Positions 25,633 through 32,420 of a DNA stretch of 64,000 nt are shown here, piece by piece; the first letter of the stretch is position 1; each line of letters starts with the position of its first letter. Origin of the DNA: CAYPGT01 sp964512985 (GTDB lineage Bacteria > Cyanobacteriota > Vampirovibrionia > LMEP-6097); NCBI GenBank assembly GCA_964512985.1, contig CAZELI010000005.1:17412-81411 (forward strand). The letters are read 5' to 3'. The notes beneath the pieces are model-generated. The model was not told the DNA's origin, made no database searches, and saw only the letters and a list, made by a program, of their open reading frames with translations. The translations under genes and the position numbers were made by a program.

Positions 25633-26532
25633 ATGATGTACCGAACAAGAACACTTAATTTAGTAGATATAATGCAGCTCAAAAAAGACCTACTTTGGGG
25701 CAGGTATTATTATGGTCTTTTTGAGGATGGTAAATTGGTGGATACTTTACTATTCTCTAATTACTTCGATAATAGATATCTAATTGAGATTCATTACATA
25801 GAAAGTAAAGCCAAAGAATTTTTAAACAAGTTTACTCATGATTATGCTCATAAGCGTAAAGTACGATATTTTGTCAGAGAGTTAAACGAAGCCTCACAAG
25901 TAGCAGATATAGAGTTTATGAATAGTTGCGGGTTTAAGCGTTTTAACCGTAATTATTGTTTTCAGTACGATTCAAGCAAACACAATCCTAATGACCATCT
26001 TATGCTTAAAGCATTTTGCCGCGAGATAGAGAAACATGATATCCCGAAACTTATAGAGATAGATGCAAGCTCACAAATTATAGACTACAGAGATGAGCTT
26101 CATAAATCTAGTAAATTTTTCAAGAATAATCTTGAGAAGATCTTTGTGTTCACGAGTTCTAGTGACATGGAAAGTATCTATGGCTTTGCCTATAAACGTG
26201 ATCTAGAACATAGTGGAACATTCGAGTTTGTGATTCATCCAAGGCACGCTGATATAATCGAAGATTGTATTAGAGCCTTTGCGGATAGCTATATTCATGT
26301 GGAGAAAAGTTCTGATAGTTTCAGATTCATTATTAACGAAAACCATAAGCACCAAATCGACGAGCTTCGTAAGCACGACGATCTCGTCTGGTCATCTCAG
26401 TTACTCATTCTTGAAGGCACCCCTCGAGAAAAAGTCGCTCAACCCACAGCTGGACTAGCGTTCAATCAAGCGACTTCTAACGCTAGTCCTTATCCGCAAA
26501 GCTCAGCTAGGTCAACCCAAAGCGATACTTAG
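25633..26532 (+). CDS. GNAT-like protein of unknown function
   Basis: The 299-residue product has alternating strands and helices and phrases such as VADIEFMNSCGFKRFNRNYCFQY and IHPRHADIIEDCIRAF that recall acetyltransferase folds, possibly two halves in tandem. The acetyl-CoA binding signature (Q/R-x-x-G-x-G/A) is not evident, so activity is uncertain. The last 40 residues are Ser/Thr/Gln-rich and overlap the 3' end of the convergent ldcA gene by 21 bases, suggesting that the tail was extended by loss of an earlier stop. Confidence 0.5.
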   Translation: MMYRTRTLNLVDIMQLKKDLLWGRYYYGLFEDGKLVDTLLFSNYFDNRYLIEIHYIESKAKEFLNKFTHDYAHKRKVRYFVRELNEASQVADIEFMNSCGFKRFNRNYCFQYDSSKHNPNDHLMLKAFCREIEKHDIPKLIEIDASSQIIDYRDELHKSSKFFKNNLEKIFVFTSSSDMESIYGFAYKRDLEHSGTFEFVIHPRHADIIEDCIRAFADSYIHVEKSSDSFRFIINENHKHQIDELRKHDDLVWSSQLLILEGTPREKVAQPTAGLAFNQATSNASPYPQSSARSTQSDT

Positions 26533-27351
26533 TTTAGTTTCAGCATGTCCTACTTCTATATTGGTTTTAAGAGTAAACCCATGCTTAATAGATAAAGCCT
26601 GTAAATGTGCCATATTATATTCTGCTTCCAGCGGAATACCTAAACATAGTTCTTTAATTCCATTAAGAACCCCTGACATATCTAATTGATGAAACATTCT
26701 ATCTAGCTTATAAGCCTGTTCCTTACAGTCTTCCAGAAACAGTATTGAACCTTTGAAATCAGGCAAGAACTTAGTGCCTACCAAACTACTAATGATAGTT
26801 AGATTACCACCAAGTATTTTACTTTCAGTTGGATTAATCTTGAAATCATAATCACGGTAAGCTTCATAATCAATACCAGAAAGCATATTAATGAAACTAG
26901 CACTAGATCTACTATTGAGCTTAGCTAGCTCCAGTAGCATGGGGGTGTGAAATAATTCAAGCTTAGTTTTATATGCTTGCGTATAGATTGCGCAGAAGAG
27001 TGCAGTTAGGTCACTGTAACCTAATATAGGCTTAGGTTGTTTAGCCATATAGTTATAATCAAACTGATCAAGCAACTGAATACAACCATAGCCACCACGC
27101 ATCGCTAGTAAAGCATGCACACTCGAATCAGACCAAAGCTTCATCATTGACCCGATACGCCGCTCAGCATTCCCTGGTAGCCAAGTCCCAGCTCCTGGAA
27201 ACAATTCTTCCTTATCATATAAATTATCCGCCCGCTTAACCTTGAGCCCTAGCTCTTCAAGAAACTTAATCCCCTGATGTAAGTTCTCTTCTTCACCTTC
27301 CTTCAACGAAGCCGCCGGCGCTATTATTCCAATGCAAGAGATTTGGGACAT
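26512..27351 (-). CDS. ldcA: LD-carboxypeptidase, peptidase family S66
   Basis: LdcA removes the terminal D-alanine from murein tetrapeptides in the cytoplasm during peptidoglycan recycling. The 279-residue product has the S66 triad: S113 in GYSDLTAL, E207 in FLEDCKEQ and H269 in VGHAETK. The N-terminal IGIIAPAAS and MRGGYGC motifs also fit. It ends only ten residues after the catalytic histidine, slightly shorter than usual, and its end overlaps the neighbouring convergent gene. The related MccF peptidases of the same family give resistance to microcin C; LdcA is more likely for a housekeeping copy. Confidence 0.9.
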   Translation of the reverse strand: MSQISCIGIIAPAASLKEGEEENLHQGIKFLEELGLKVKRADNLYDKEELFPGAGTWLPGNAERRIGSMMKLWSDSSVHALLAMRGGYGCIQLLDQFDYNYMAKQPKPILGYSDLTALFCAIYTQAYKTKLELFHTPMLLELAKLNSRSSASFINMLSGIDYEAYRDYDFKINPTESKILGGNLTIISSLVGTKFLPDFKGSILFLEDCKEQAYKLDRMFHQLDMSGVLNGIKELCLGIPLEAEYNMAHLQALSIKHGFTLKTNIEVGHAETKLSIALG

Positions 27352-27411
27352 TAGTTATATTGTAACAGTAGCTAATTAATCGGTCTCTAAACGTTGAAAA
27401 GCAATCCTATT

Positions 27412-27521
27412 GTCATCCTGAGGAGCGAACGAAGTGAGCGACGTCAGGATCCACTACTACGAACAGTCTATTAATAAAAGTGGATCCTGACGGTCGGGCT
27501 ACGCCCTCCCTCAGGATGACG
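27412..27521. repeat. Palindromic element
   Basis: Left arm GTCATCCTGAGGAGCGAACG ... GACGTCAGGATCCACT, a loop of about 20 bases, right arm AGTGGATCCTGACGGTCGGG ... CCTCAGGATGAC. It lies between ldcA and a small gene and could form a long hairpin in either transcript. Confidence 0.9.
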
Positions 27522-27527
27522 AGAATA

Positions 27528-27710
27528 CTACTCCCTATCAGCACTAAGTTTTCTAAAACTATTTATAAGACTTTGTTCGGTGTTAGCTTGACTAACCGTA
27601 TTCAATTCTTTATCCGCAATCGCCTTCAAACGTTGTTTGCTTATTAATGACAATGCATTATAAAACTTTTTGAAGTGTAATATTAATTCTTGTTTTTCGT
27701 TTTCAGGCAT
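27528..27710 (-). CDS. Small protein of unknown function
   Basis: A 60-residue helical, charged product (MPENEKQELILHFKKFYNALSLISKQRLKAIADKE...) between a palindromic element and another small gene on the same strand. The stop lies six bases from the repeat. No motif. It could be a truncated remnant; I rate it as possible only. Confidence 0.35.
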   Translation of the reverse strand: MPENEKQELILHFKKFYNALSLISKQRLKAIADKELNTVSQANTEQSLINSFRKLSADRE

Positions 27711-27719
27711 AATATTTTT

Positions 27720-28016
27720 TTAGCCAACACCTAAATATTTGTTAGCTGTTGCTCCATTAGCAGCTAAAACCATTTGATCTCTCGACAAATCAGACGAACT
27801 ATTTGTACCTTCTTTGATATTCAATTTTCGTCCAAATCCATTTGCTAGTTGAAGTTTTGCTATTTCTTTAAAAGCTTCTGTACATCCATCAAGAACCTTC
27901 TGAATAGCTGGACTATGTTCAGTCTTAACGATTGCAGCAGGAGAACGAGGATTCACATTGTTTACTGTCATTCCTACATTAGCTTCTTTCATTCTTGCTA
28001 TAGGTTCATTAGCCAT
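27720..28016 (-). CDS. Small protein of unknown function
   Basis: The ATG at 28016 gives 98 residues (MANEPIARMKEANVGMTVNNVNPRSPAAIVK...). The N-terminus looks disordered and the C-terminus has one or two helices (AIQKVLDGCTEAFKEIAKLQLANGFG). No motif or homologue is recognised. It is followed nine bases later by the 60-residue gene, so the two may be cotranscribed. Confidence 0.45.
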   Translation of the reverse strand: MANEPIARMKEANVGMTVNNVNPRSPAAIVKTEHSPAIQKVLDGCTEAFKEIAKLQLANGFGRKLNIKEGTNSSSDLSRDQMVLAANGATANKYLGVG

Positions 28017-28077
28017 ACGAATATACAAAGTACCGAAACCCCTTAATTTACAATGATTTCCTTAACCTGGTCTTAAC

Positions 28078-29040
28078 CTACGCCTCTATCTTCCCTGAAG
28101 TTCTCAGCACGTCTAATATTCGTTGCATATCATCTGGTATAGGGGCTTCGAAGCTCAAATCCAGTCCGCTAATGGGGTGTTTGAAGCTTAGCTTATAAGC
28201 ATGTAACATAGGACGACTAATATTAAATGGGCTGTTTTTATTGGCAAGGTAAGTGACATCTCCCATAATCGGATGCTTAAACCAGGACATATGCACGCGG
28301 ATCTGATGAGTTCTGCCGGTATCAAGCTGACACTCTACTAAAGTAAAATTCTTATGCGTAAACTGAAATCTTTCAAGCACAGTGAAATGTGTTCTAGCTT
28401 CTCTAGTACCATTAGCACCAAGGGCTAGAACTGCCATCTTATGACGCTCAGTAGGATTACGTCCTATAGGTTTATCGATGGTGCCTCTATCTTCCTTGAT
28501 ATTCTCATGCACCAGAGCCTTATATAAACGCTTACAAGTACGATCTTGGATTTGCTCAGAGAGACTTGCATGCGCAGCATTGCTCTTAGCTACTACTATT
28601 AAGCCAGAGGTATCCTTGTCTAATCTATGAACTATACCAGGACGCAATACACCATTAATATCAGAAAGCTTAGAATTATTAGCCTGCACATGAAACATCA
28701 CGGCGTTAACCAGAGTCCCAGAATAGGCTCCAGGAGCTGGATGCGTCACCATGTTAATTGGTTTATTAATAACCATCAGCTCATCATCTTCGTATACCAC
28801 ATCTAAGGGAATATTCTCTGCCACTATATTTAGAGGTACAGCTTCTGGTACTTCTATATTTATCTCGTCATCAGCACGTAATTTATAACTAGCCTTCGCT
28901 AATTTACCATTCACTGAGACATTCTCAGAGTCAATCAGTTTCTTAATATAACTACGTGACAATCCTAGATCACTAAGTGTACTTAAATAAGCGTCTAAGC
29001 GAGTGTCAATATATTCTTCATCATCAATTATAAATTTCAT
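28078..29040 (-). CDS. rluD: 23S rRNA pseudouridine synthase, RluD family
   Basis: The 320-residue product has an N-terminal S4 RNA-binding domain (DTRLDAYLSTL...SRSYIKKLIDSENVSVNG) and the catalytic RluA/RluD motif HRLDKDTSG with D141. RluD modifies helix 69 of 23S rRNA. RluC and RluA are close relatives; the S4 domain argues against RluA. The gene begins four bases after half of a palindromic element and lies next to lspA, an order seen in many proteobacteria. Confidence 0.93.
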   Translation of the reverse strand: MKFIIDDEEYIDTRLDAYLSTLSDLGLSRSYIKKLIDSENVSVNGKLAKASYKLRADDEINIEVPEAVPLNIVAENIPLDVVYEDDELMVINKPINMVTHPAPGAYSGTLVNAVMFHVQANNSKLSDINGVLRPGIVHRLDKDTSGLIVVAKSNAAHASLSEQIQDRTCKRLYKALVHENIKEDRGTIDKPIGRNPTERHKMAVLALGANGTREARTHFTVLERFQFTHKNFTLVECQLDTGRTHQIRVHMSWFKHPIMGDVTYLANKNSPFNISRPMLHAYKLSFKHPISGLDLSFEAPIPDDMQRILDVLRTSGKIEA

Positions 29041-29044
29041 AAAT

Positions 29045-29112
29045 AGTGGATCCTTATCCTCACGCTACGCTCAGGACAGGCTTGTCGCCTGCGGCTCCTC
29101 CTCAGGATGACG
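29045..29112. repeat. Half palindromic element forming the lspA 3' end
   Basis: Only the right arm is present: AGTGGATCCT at the rluD side, then a hairpin and GGCTCCTCCTCAGGATGACG. The lspA reading frame runs into it and stops within it, so the element contributes the last codons of the gene. Confidence 0.85.
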
Positions 29113-29529
29113 AGCTTTAACATTCTTTAAAACTAATAACAACACTCCCACATTCAATGCTACATCTGCTAAATTAAACACCGCAAAATTAACAAACAAT
29201 GGATTAATAAAATCGATAACATGACCATAAATAAAACGATCTAATAGATTACCAATGCCACCAGCGATAATACAAAGCAATCCTAGACTAGAGTTTTTAA
29301 TAGACCAAACAATTAAAACAATAATTATTAGGCTATTAAGAACAACTAAGATTTCTGGTCTATCATTCATCATGCTAAAAGCGATACCAGTATTTTCGGT
29401 GTAATGCAATTCTAGAACATTAGGGATAAGCGTCAGGGCTGCTTGTCCTTTCAAATGTGTCAAAGCCCAAAACTTAGAGACCTGATCAATCACTATAATG
29501 AAGAGGATAGTAAGAATTTTGATTATCAC
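29071..29529 (-). CDS. lspA: Lipoprotein signal peptidase (signal peptidase II)
   Basis: LspA cleaves the signal peptides of lipoproteins in the inner membrane. The 152-residue product has four hydrophobic segments and the two catalytic aspartates, D97 in GGIGNLLDR and D122 in NLADVALNVG. The last dozen residues (HPEEEPQATSLS) are encoded by a palindromic repeat and are not part of the family sequence, so the gene tail was changed by element insertion without loss of the core. Confidence 0.93.
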   Translation of the reverse strand: MIIKILTILFIIVIDQVSKFWALTHLKGQAALTLIPNVLELHYTENTGIAFSMMNDRPEILVVLNSLIIIVLIVWSIKNSSLGLLCIIAGGIGNLLDRFIYGHVIDFINPLFVNFAVFNLADVALNVGVLLLVLKNVKARHPEEEPQATSLS

Positions 29530-30224
29530 TTAGTTTCGTTTTTAGAAGCTTTCTTGCTATCTGTTTTCTCAGACTTCTTATCATCTTTCTTAGCTTTCGC
29601 TTCCATGGTCTTAGCTTTACGTCTCATCTCGTCTAGATTCTGCATTGCTGCTATCTGTCCCTTACCTTGAAGTTTAGCAGAAGCAAATGCAGATGATGCT
29701 TGGAGCAATATATTAGTAGCAATCATATCCATCTTAGCCTCAGCACGACTCTTCAAGCCCCAAACAAGTAATGGAACAAATATCGCCGCAGCGATTAAGT
29801 ATCTTTGTACTATTGGGTTAGTGAATGCAAGTGGCCTTGCCATAAGAATCAATACTGTAAGAACAATTAAACCAAGTATCGCAATAAAGAAAGGGATCAT
29901 TTTAATCAACGTTATCTTCTGTAAGTTCTGAGCCTTAGTGGTAGTCATCTCCGTAAGCTGCAAAGCTACTTGAGAATGCACTTTATCCTTCTCCATTCTC
30001 TTAACTATCTCAAAAATATGTTTCTCACTAGGATCTATCTTAGTTTTACTAACTAACCTACGCACTTGAGACCAAGTAGAGAAAGAACTTGCATCACGAG
30101 CCACTTGCCTTACAGCTCCGTTCATATAATTATCAAAGACCTTAATACCCTTCTCTTCATTAGCCTTAGAAATACTAAGGTCAGGCTGTCTCATGATTGT
30201 TTTGGATTTATTGGTAACTTGCAT
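29526..30224 (-). CDS. Membrane protein of unknown function
   Basis: The frame can start at a TTG at 30260 or the ATG at 30224; I use the ATG. The product of about 232 residues has a charged helical N-terminal region, two closely spaced membrane helices (MIPFFIAILGLIVLTVLILMA and YLIAAAIFVPLLVWGL) and a very lysine-rich tail (KAKKDDKKSEKTDSKK). Its end overlaps the lspA start by four bases (ATGA), so the two are cotranscribed and probably translationally coupled. No family is recognised. Confidence 0.65.
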   Translation of the reverse strand: MQVTNKSKTIMRQPDLSISKANEEKGIKVFDNYMNGAVRQVARDASSFSTWSQVRRLVSKTKIDPSEKHIFEIVKRMEKDKVHSQVALQLTEMTTTKAQNLQKITLIKMIPFFIAILGLIVLTVLILMARPLAFTNPIVQRYLIAAAIFVPLLVWGLKSRAEAKMDMIATNILLQASSAFASAKLQGKGQIAAMQNLDEMRRKAKTMEAKAKKDDKKSEKTDSKKASKNETK

Positions 30225-30340
30225 AGCGATGCTAATTCTAGCATGGTTATTATCTAGCAAGTATTCAATGCTCTGTTAAGAGTCTACTTTTCGTCATCCT
30301 GAACATCGGCGTCAACTTAGGAGAACCGATACCCGTTATC

Positions 30341-30447
30341 CGTCATCCTGAGACCGCGAAGCGGTCGTAAGGATCCACTCTTACTAATAGATTATTCGTA
30401 GTAGTGGATCCTTACGTCGTCGCCTTCGGCTCCTCCTCAGGATGACG
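30341..30447. repeat. Palindromic element with outer extension
   Basis: Left arm CGTCATCCTGAGACCGCGAAGCGG... to GGATCCACT; right arm GTGGATCCTTACG... to CCTCAGGATGACG. Upstream, 30292-30340 adds a second CGTCATCCTGA start plus GGCGTCAACTTAGGA and ACCGATACCCGTTATC, sequence shared with the copies near 34491, 25085 and 42270. Confidence 0.9.
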
Positions 30448-30491
30448 AAATTAAGGTTGAACCCTCATCATTATGCGTATACAATTAAATC

Positions 30492-30917
30492 ATGGTCTCT
30501 GACGATGTCGTAACAAAAGTCACTAAGGGTAGATATAAAAGTTCTTATGAAAACTACCTGGGGGTGACGTTCAATAAATATGAGAAAGGTTATTGTGAGA
30601 TAGAACTTAAAATCAAACCAGAATATTTAAATATCGGTGGTTCAGTTCACGGTGGCATAATTAATGGGCTTTGTGATATTGCGCTATCAGGAGCTGTCAC
30701 TTGTGATTTTATAGATAAGGCTGAGTCGGTAGTAACTATGCAAATGAATGTAAACTTCCTGAAAGCTGGGAAGCCAGACGATACGCTAATCGCTTGGGGA
30801 GAGGTCATCAAGAAAGGCCGGACTATATGCTATGTCGAAGGTGGTATTAAGAATAAAGAAGGACAACTCATTGCTAAAGCTTCTGGTGATTGGTTCATAA
30901 AGTCTCCGTCATCCTGA
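30492..30917 (+). CDS. PaaI/YdiI-like hotdog-fold thioesterase
   Basis: The 141-residue product has the hotdog thioesterase signature GGSVHGGIINGLCDIA with H53-G54-G55 and D62, then MQMNVNFLKAG, AWGEVIKKGRT and a C-terminal strand. Family members hydrolyse acyl-CoA or aryl-CoA thioesters; the substrate is unknown. The last residues (KSPSS) are encoded by a fragment of the palindromic repeat. A permease gene follows ten bases downstream. Confidence 0.88.
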   Translation: MVSDDVVTKVTKGRYKSSYENYLGVTFNKYEKGYCEIELKIKPEYLNIGGSVHGGIINGLCDIALSGAVTCDFIDKAESVVTMQMNVNFLKAGKPDDTLIAWGEVIKKGRTICYVEGGIKNKEGQLIAKASGDWFIKSPSS

Positions 30918-30923
30918 GGAGCC
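30907..30923. repeat. Fragment of palindromic element at a gene junction
   Basis: CGTCATCCTGAGGAGCC is exactly the terminus of the palindromic element. It forms the end of the thioesterase gene, and its GAGGAG provides the Shine-Dalgarno sequence for the ATG at 30927. Confidence 0.75.
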
Positions 30924-30926
30924 ACT

Positions 30927-31745
30927 ATGAAAAGAACCATCACACATCTAACCTTAATTGCTATCTGTATCGTTTTCCTAGTACCTATAGCAGGGATGCT
31001 CTCTACCAGCCTAAAAGGCTCGGAGCAAATTTACAGCCCAGATTTCCAGTGGCTTCCTAATCCTATAGTCTGGACTAACTATATAGAAGCTGTGACCAAG
31101 ATTAATTTCTTACATTGTTTTCTTAATACTATTTATATTGCTGTTTTTAATATCTTTGGGGTGATTATTGCTTCATCGTTAGCAGCTTATGCATTTAGCG
31201 CTCTTAATTGGAAATGGCGAGAGCCACTATTTATGCTGACTCTAGCGACTATTATGCTCCCTGACATGGTCTTAATGGTGCCGCAATTTATATTATTTAA
31301 AAGTTTAGGCTGGTATGGAACCATGCTACCTCTCATAGTCCCTTACTTTTGTGGATTGCCTTTCTATATATTTCTGCTAAGACAATTCTTCCTTGGCATT
31401 CCTAAGGACCTTGCTGACTCTGCTCGCATTGATGGAGCTTCTGAGTTTATCATCTGGAAAGACATCTACATGCCGCTTGCTAAGCCAGCTTTAATGGTAG
31501 TAGGCTTGTTTCAATTCCTTATTAGCTGGAATGATTTGCTTAAGCCTAGTATCTTTCTTATCGACGAATCCCAATACACCCTATCTCTTGCTCTCCAACA
31601 ATTCCAATCGAAACTCGGCGGCGCAGAATGGGGACCACTTATGGCATCCGTTGTCATCATGGTAGTACCAGTAGTAATACTATTCTTAATTACTCAAAAG
31701 TACTTTGTGAAAGGGATTGCGATGTCTGGGCTGAAGGAAGGGTAG
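30927..31745 (+). CDS. ABC transporter permease, carbohydrate-uptake (MalG) type
   Basis: The 272-residue product has six hydrophobic segments and the EAA loop that contacts the ATPase: DLADSARIDGASEFIIWKDIYMPLAKPAL. Sequence style is that of MalG/UgpE-like permeases for sugars or glycerol-3-phosphate. Partner permease, binding protein and ATPase are not in this window, so the gene is an orphan here. UgpE is one possibility for intracellular alphaproteobacteria that import glycerol-3-phosphate, but I cannot tell from this gene alone. Confidence 0.88.
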   Translation: MKRTITHLTLIAICIVFLVPIAGMLSTSLKGSEQIYSPDFQWLPNPIVWTNYIEAVTKINFLHCFLNTIYIAVFNIFGVIIASSLAAYAFSALNWKWREPLFMLTLATIMLPDMVLMVPQFILFKSLGWYGTMLPLIVPYFCGLPFYIFLLRQFFLGIPKDLADSARIDGASEFIIWKDIYMPLAKPALMVVGLFQFLISWNDLLKPSIFLIDESQYTLSLALQQFQSKLGGAEWGPLMASVVIMVVPVVILFLITQKYFVKGIAMSGLKEG

Positions 31746-31782
31746 TTTAAAATTTGAGACAAAGCAAGATCTACGACTTTAA

Positions 31783-32196
31783 TTAGGACCTCATTTTCTC
31801 AATTACATAAGTTGTAAGGTCTCCAACAGTCTGAATAGCAGGTAGATCGTCATCTTCAATATCTACATTAAGGTCCCTACTTATATCTAGCTGTACAGCA
31901 GACATATCCATAGAGTCGAGCCCTAAATCTTCGCGTAGTCTATGATCTAGCCTTATCTCATCTCTTTTCAAAGATAATATAGATACTATTCTATTAGGAT
32001 CTGCTGCAGAAATTTTATGTTTTTTATTTAGTGTAACAGCCTGGTTATGCAGTGGAACTAGAATACTTAATACCATACCCACAAATAATTTTTCAGATGT
32101 AGTTATTCCTGTTCCAGAACTAGAAGCTACTCCAGATGCATTTTCATAAGGTGACCTATTATTTATCAACATTCCTAAAAATGTTAGCAAAATCAT
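31783..32196 (-). CDS. Acyl-carrier-protein-like domain with unusual N-terminal extension
   Basis: The C-terminal 75 residues are ACP-like: LREDLGLDSMDMSAVQLDISRDLNVDIEDDDLPAIQTVGDLTTYV, with S95 in GLDSMD as the likely phosphopantetheine site. Ordinary ACPs are about 80 residues; this product is 137 and starts with hydrophobic segments (MILLTFLGMLI and LFVGMVLSILVPL) that could hold it at the membrane. It is not next to fatty-acid genes, so it is probably a specialised carrier rather than AcpP. A terminator lies upstream on the same strand. Confidence 0.75.
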   Translation of the reverse strand: MILLTFLGMLINNRSPYENASGVASSSGTGITTSEKLFVGMVLSILVPLHNQAVTLNKKHKISAADPNRIVSILSLKRDEIRLDHRLREDLGLDSMDMSAVQLDISRDLNVDIEDDDLPAIQTVGDLTTYVIEKMRS

Positions 32197-32230
32197 AATA
32201 ATAAAATCTAATTCTCATATAAATATCTAA

Positions 32231-32261
32231 AAAGTAAAAGCCACACTTTCGTGTGGCTTTT
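32231..32261 (-). terminator. Intrinsic terminator
   Basis: On the minus strand AAAAGCCACAC, a GAAA tetraloop and GTGTGGCTTTT form an 11-base-pair hairpin followed by TACTTTTT. It is placed to end the lptD transcript and separate it from the carrier-protein gene. Confidence 0.75.
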
Positions 32262-32420
32262 GTGTTCGATTCGGGGGGACTTCCTTGAATGATGCCTATA
32301 TAAAGTAAGTACATATAGATCTTTGATAGGTTTTTATAGAAAGTTTTCTTAAAGTTTTTTAATTTCTAAGATTAGGTAGTTTCAGGCAATAAATAATGGG
32401 ACTTCTAAAGATTGAAGATT

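Noticed and set aside
32265..32285. GTTCGATTC resembling a tRNA T-loop
   Set aside because: The flanking bases cannot form the T stem, and no acceptor, D or anticodon arms are found near it on either strand.
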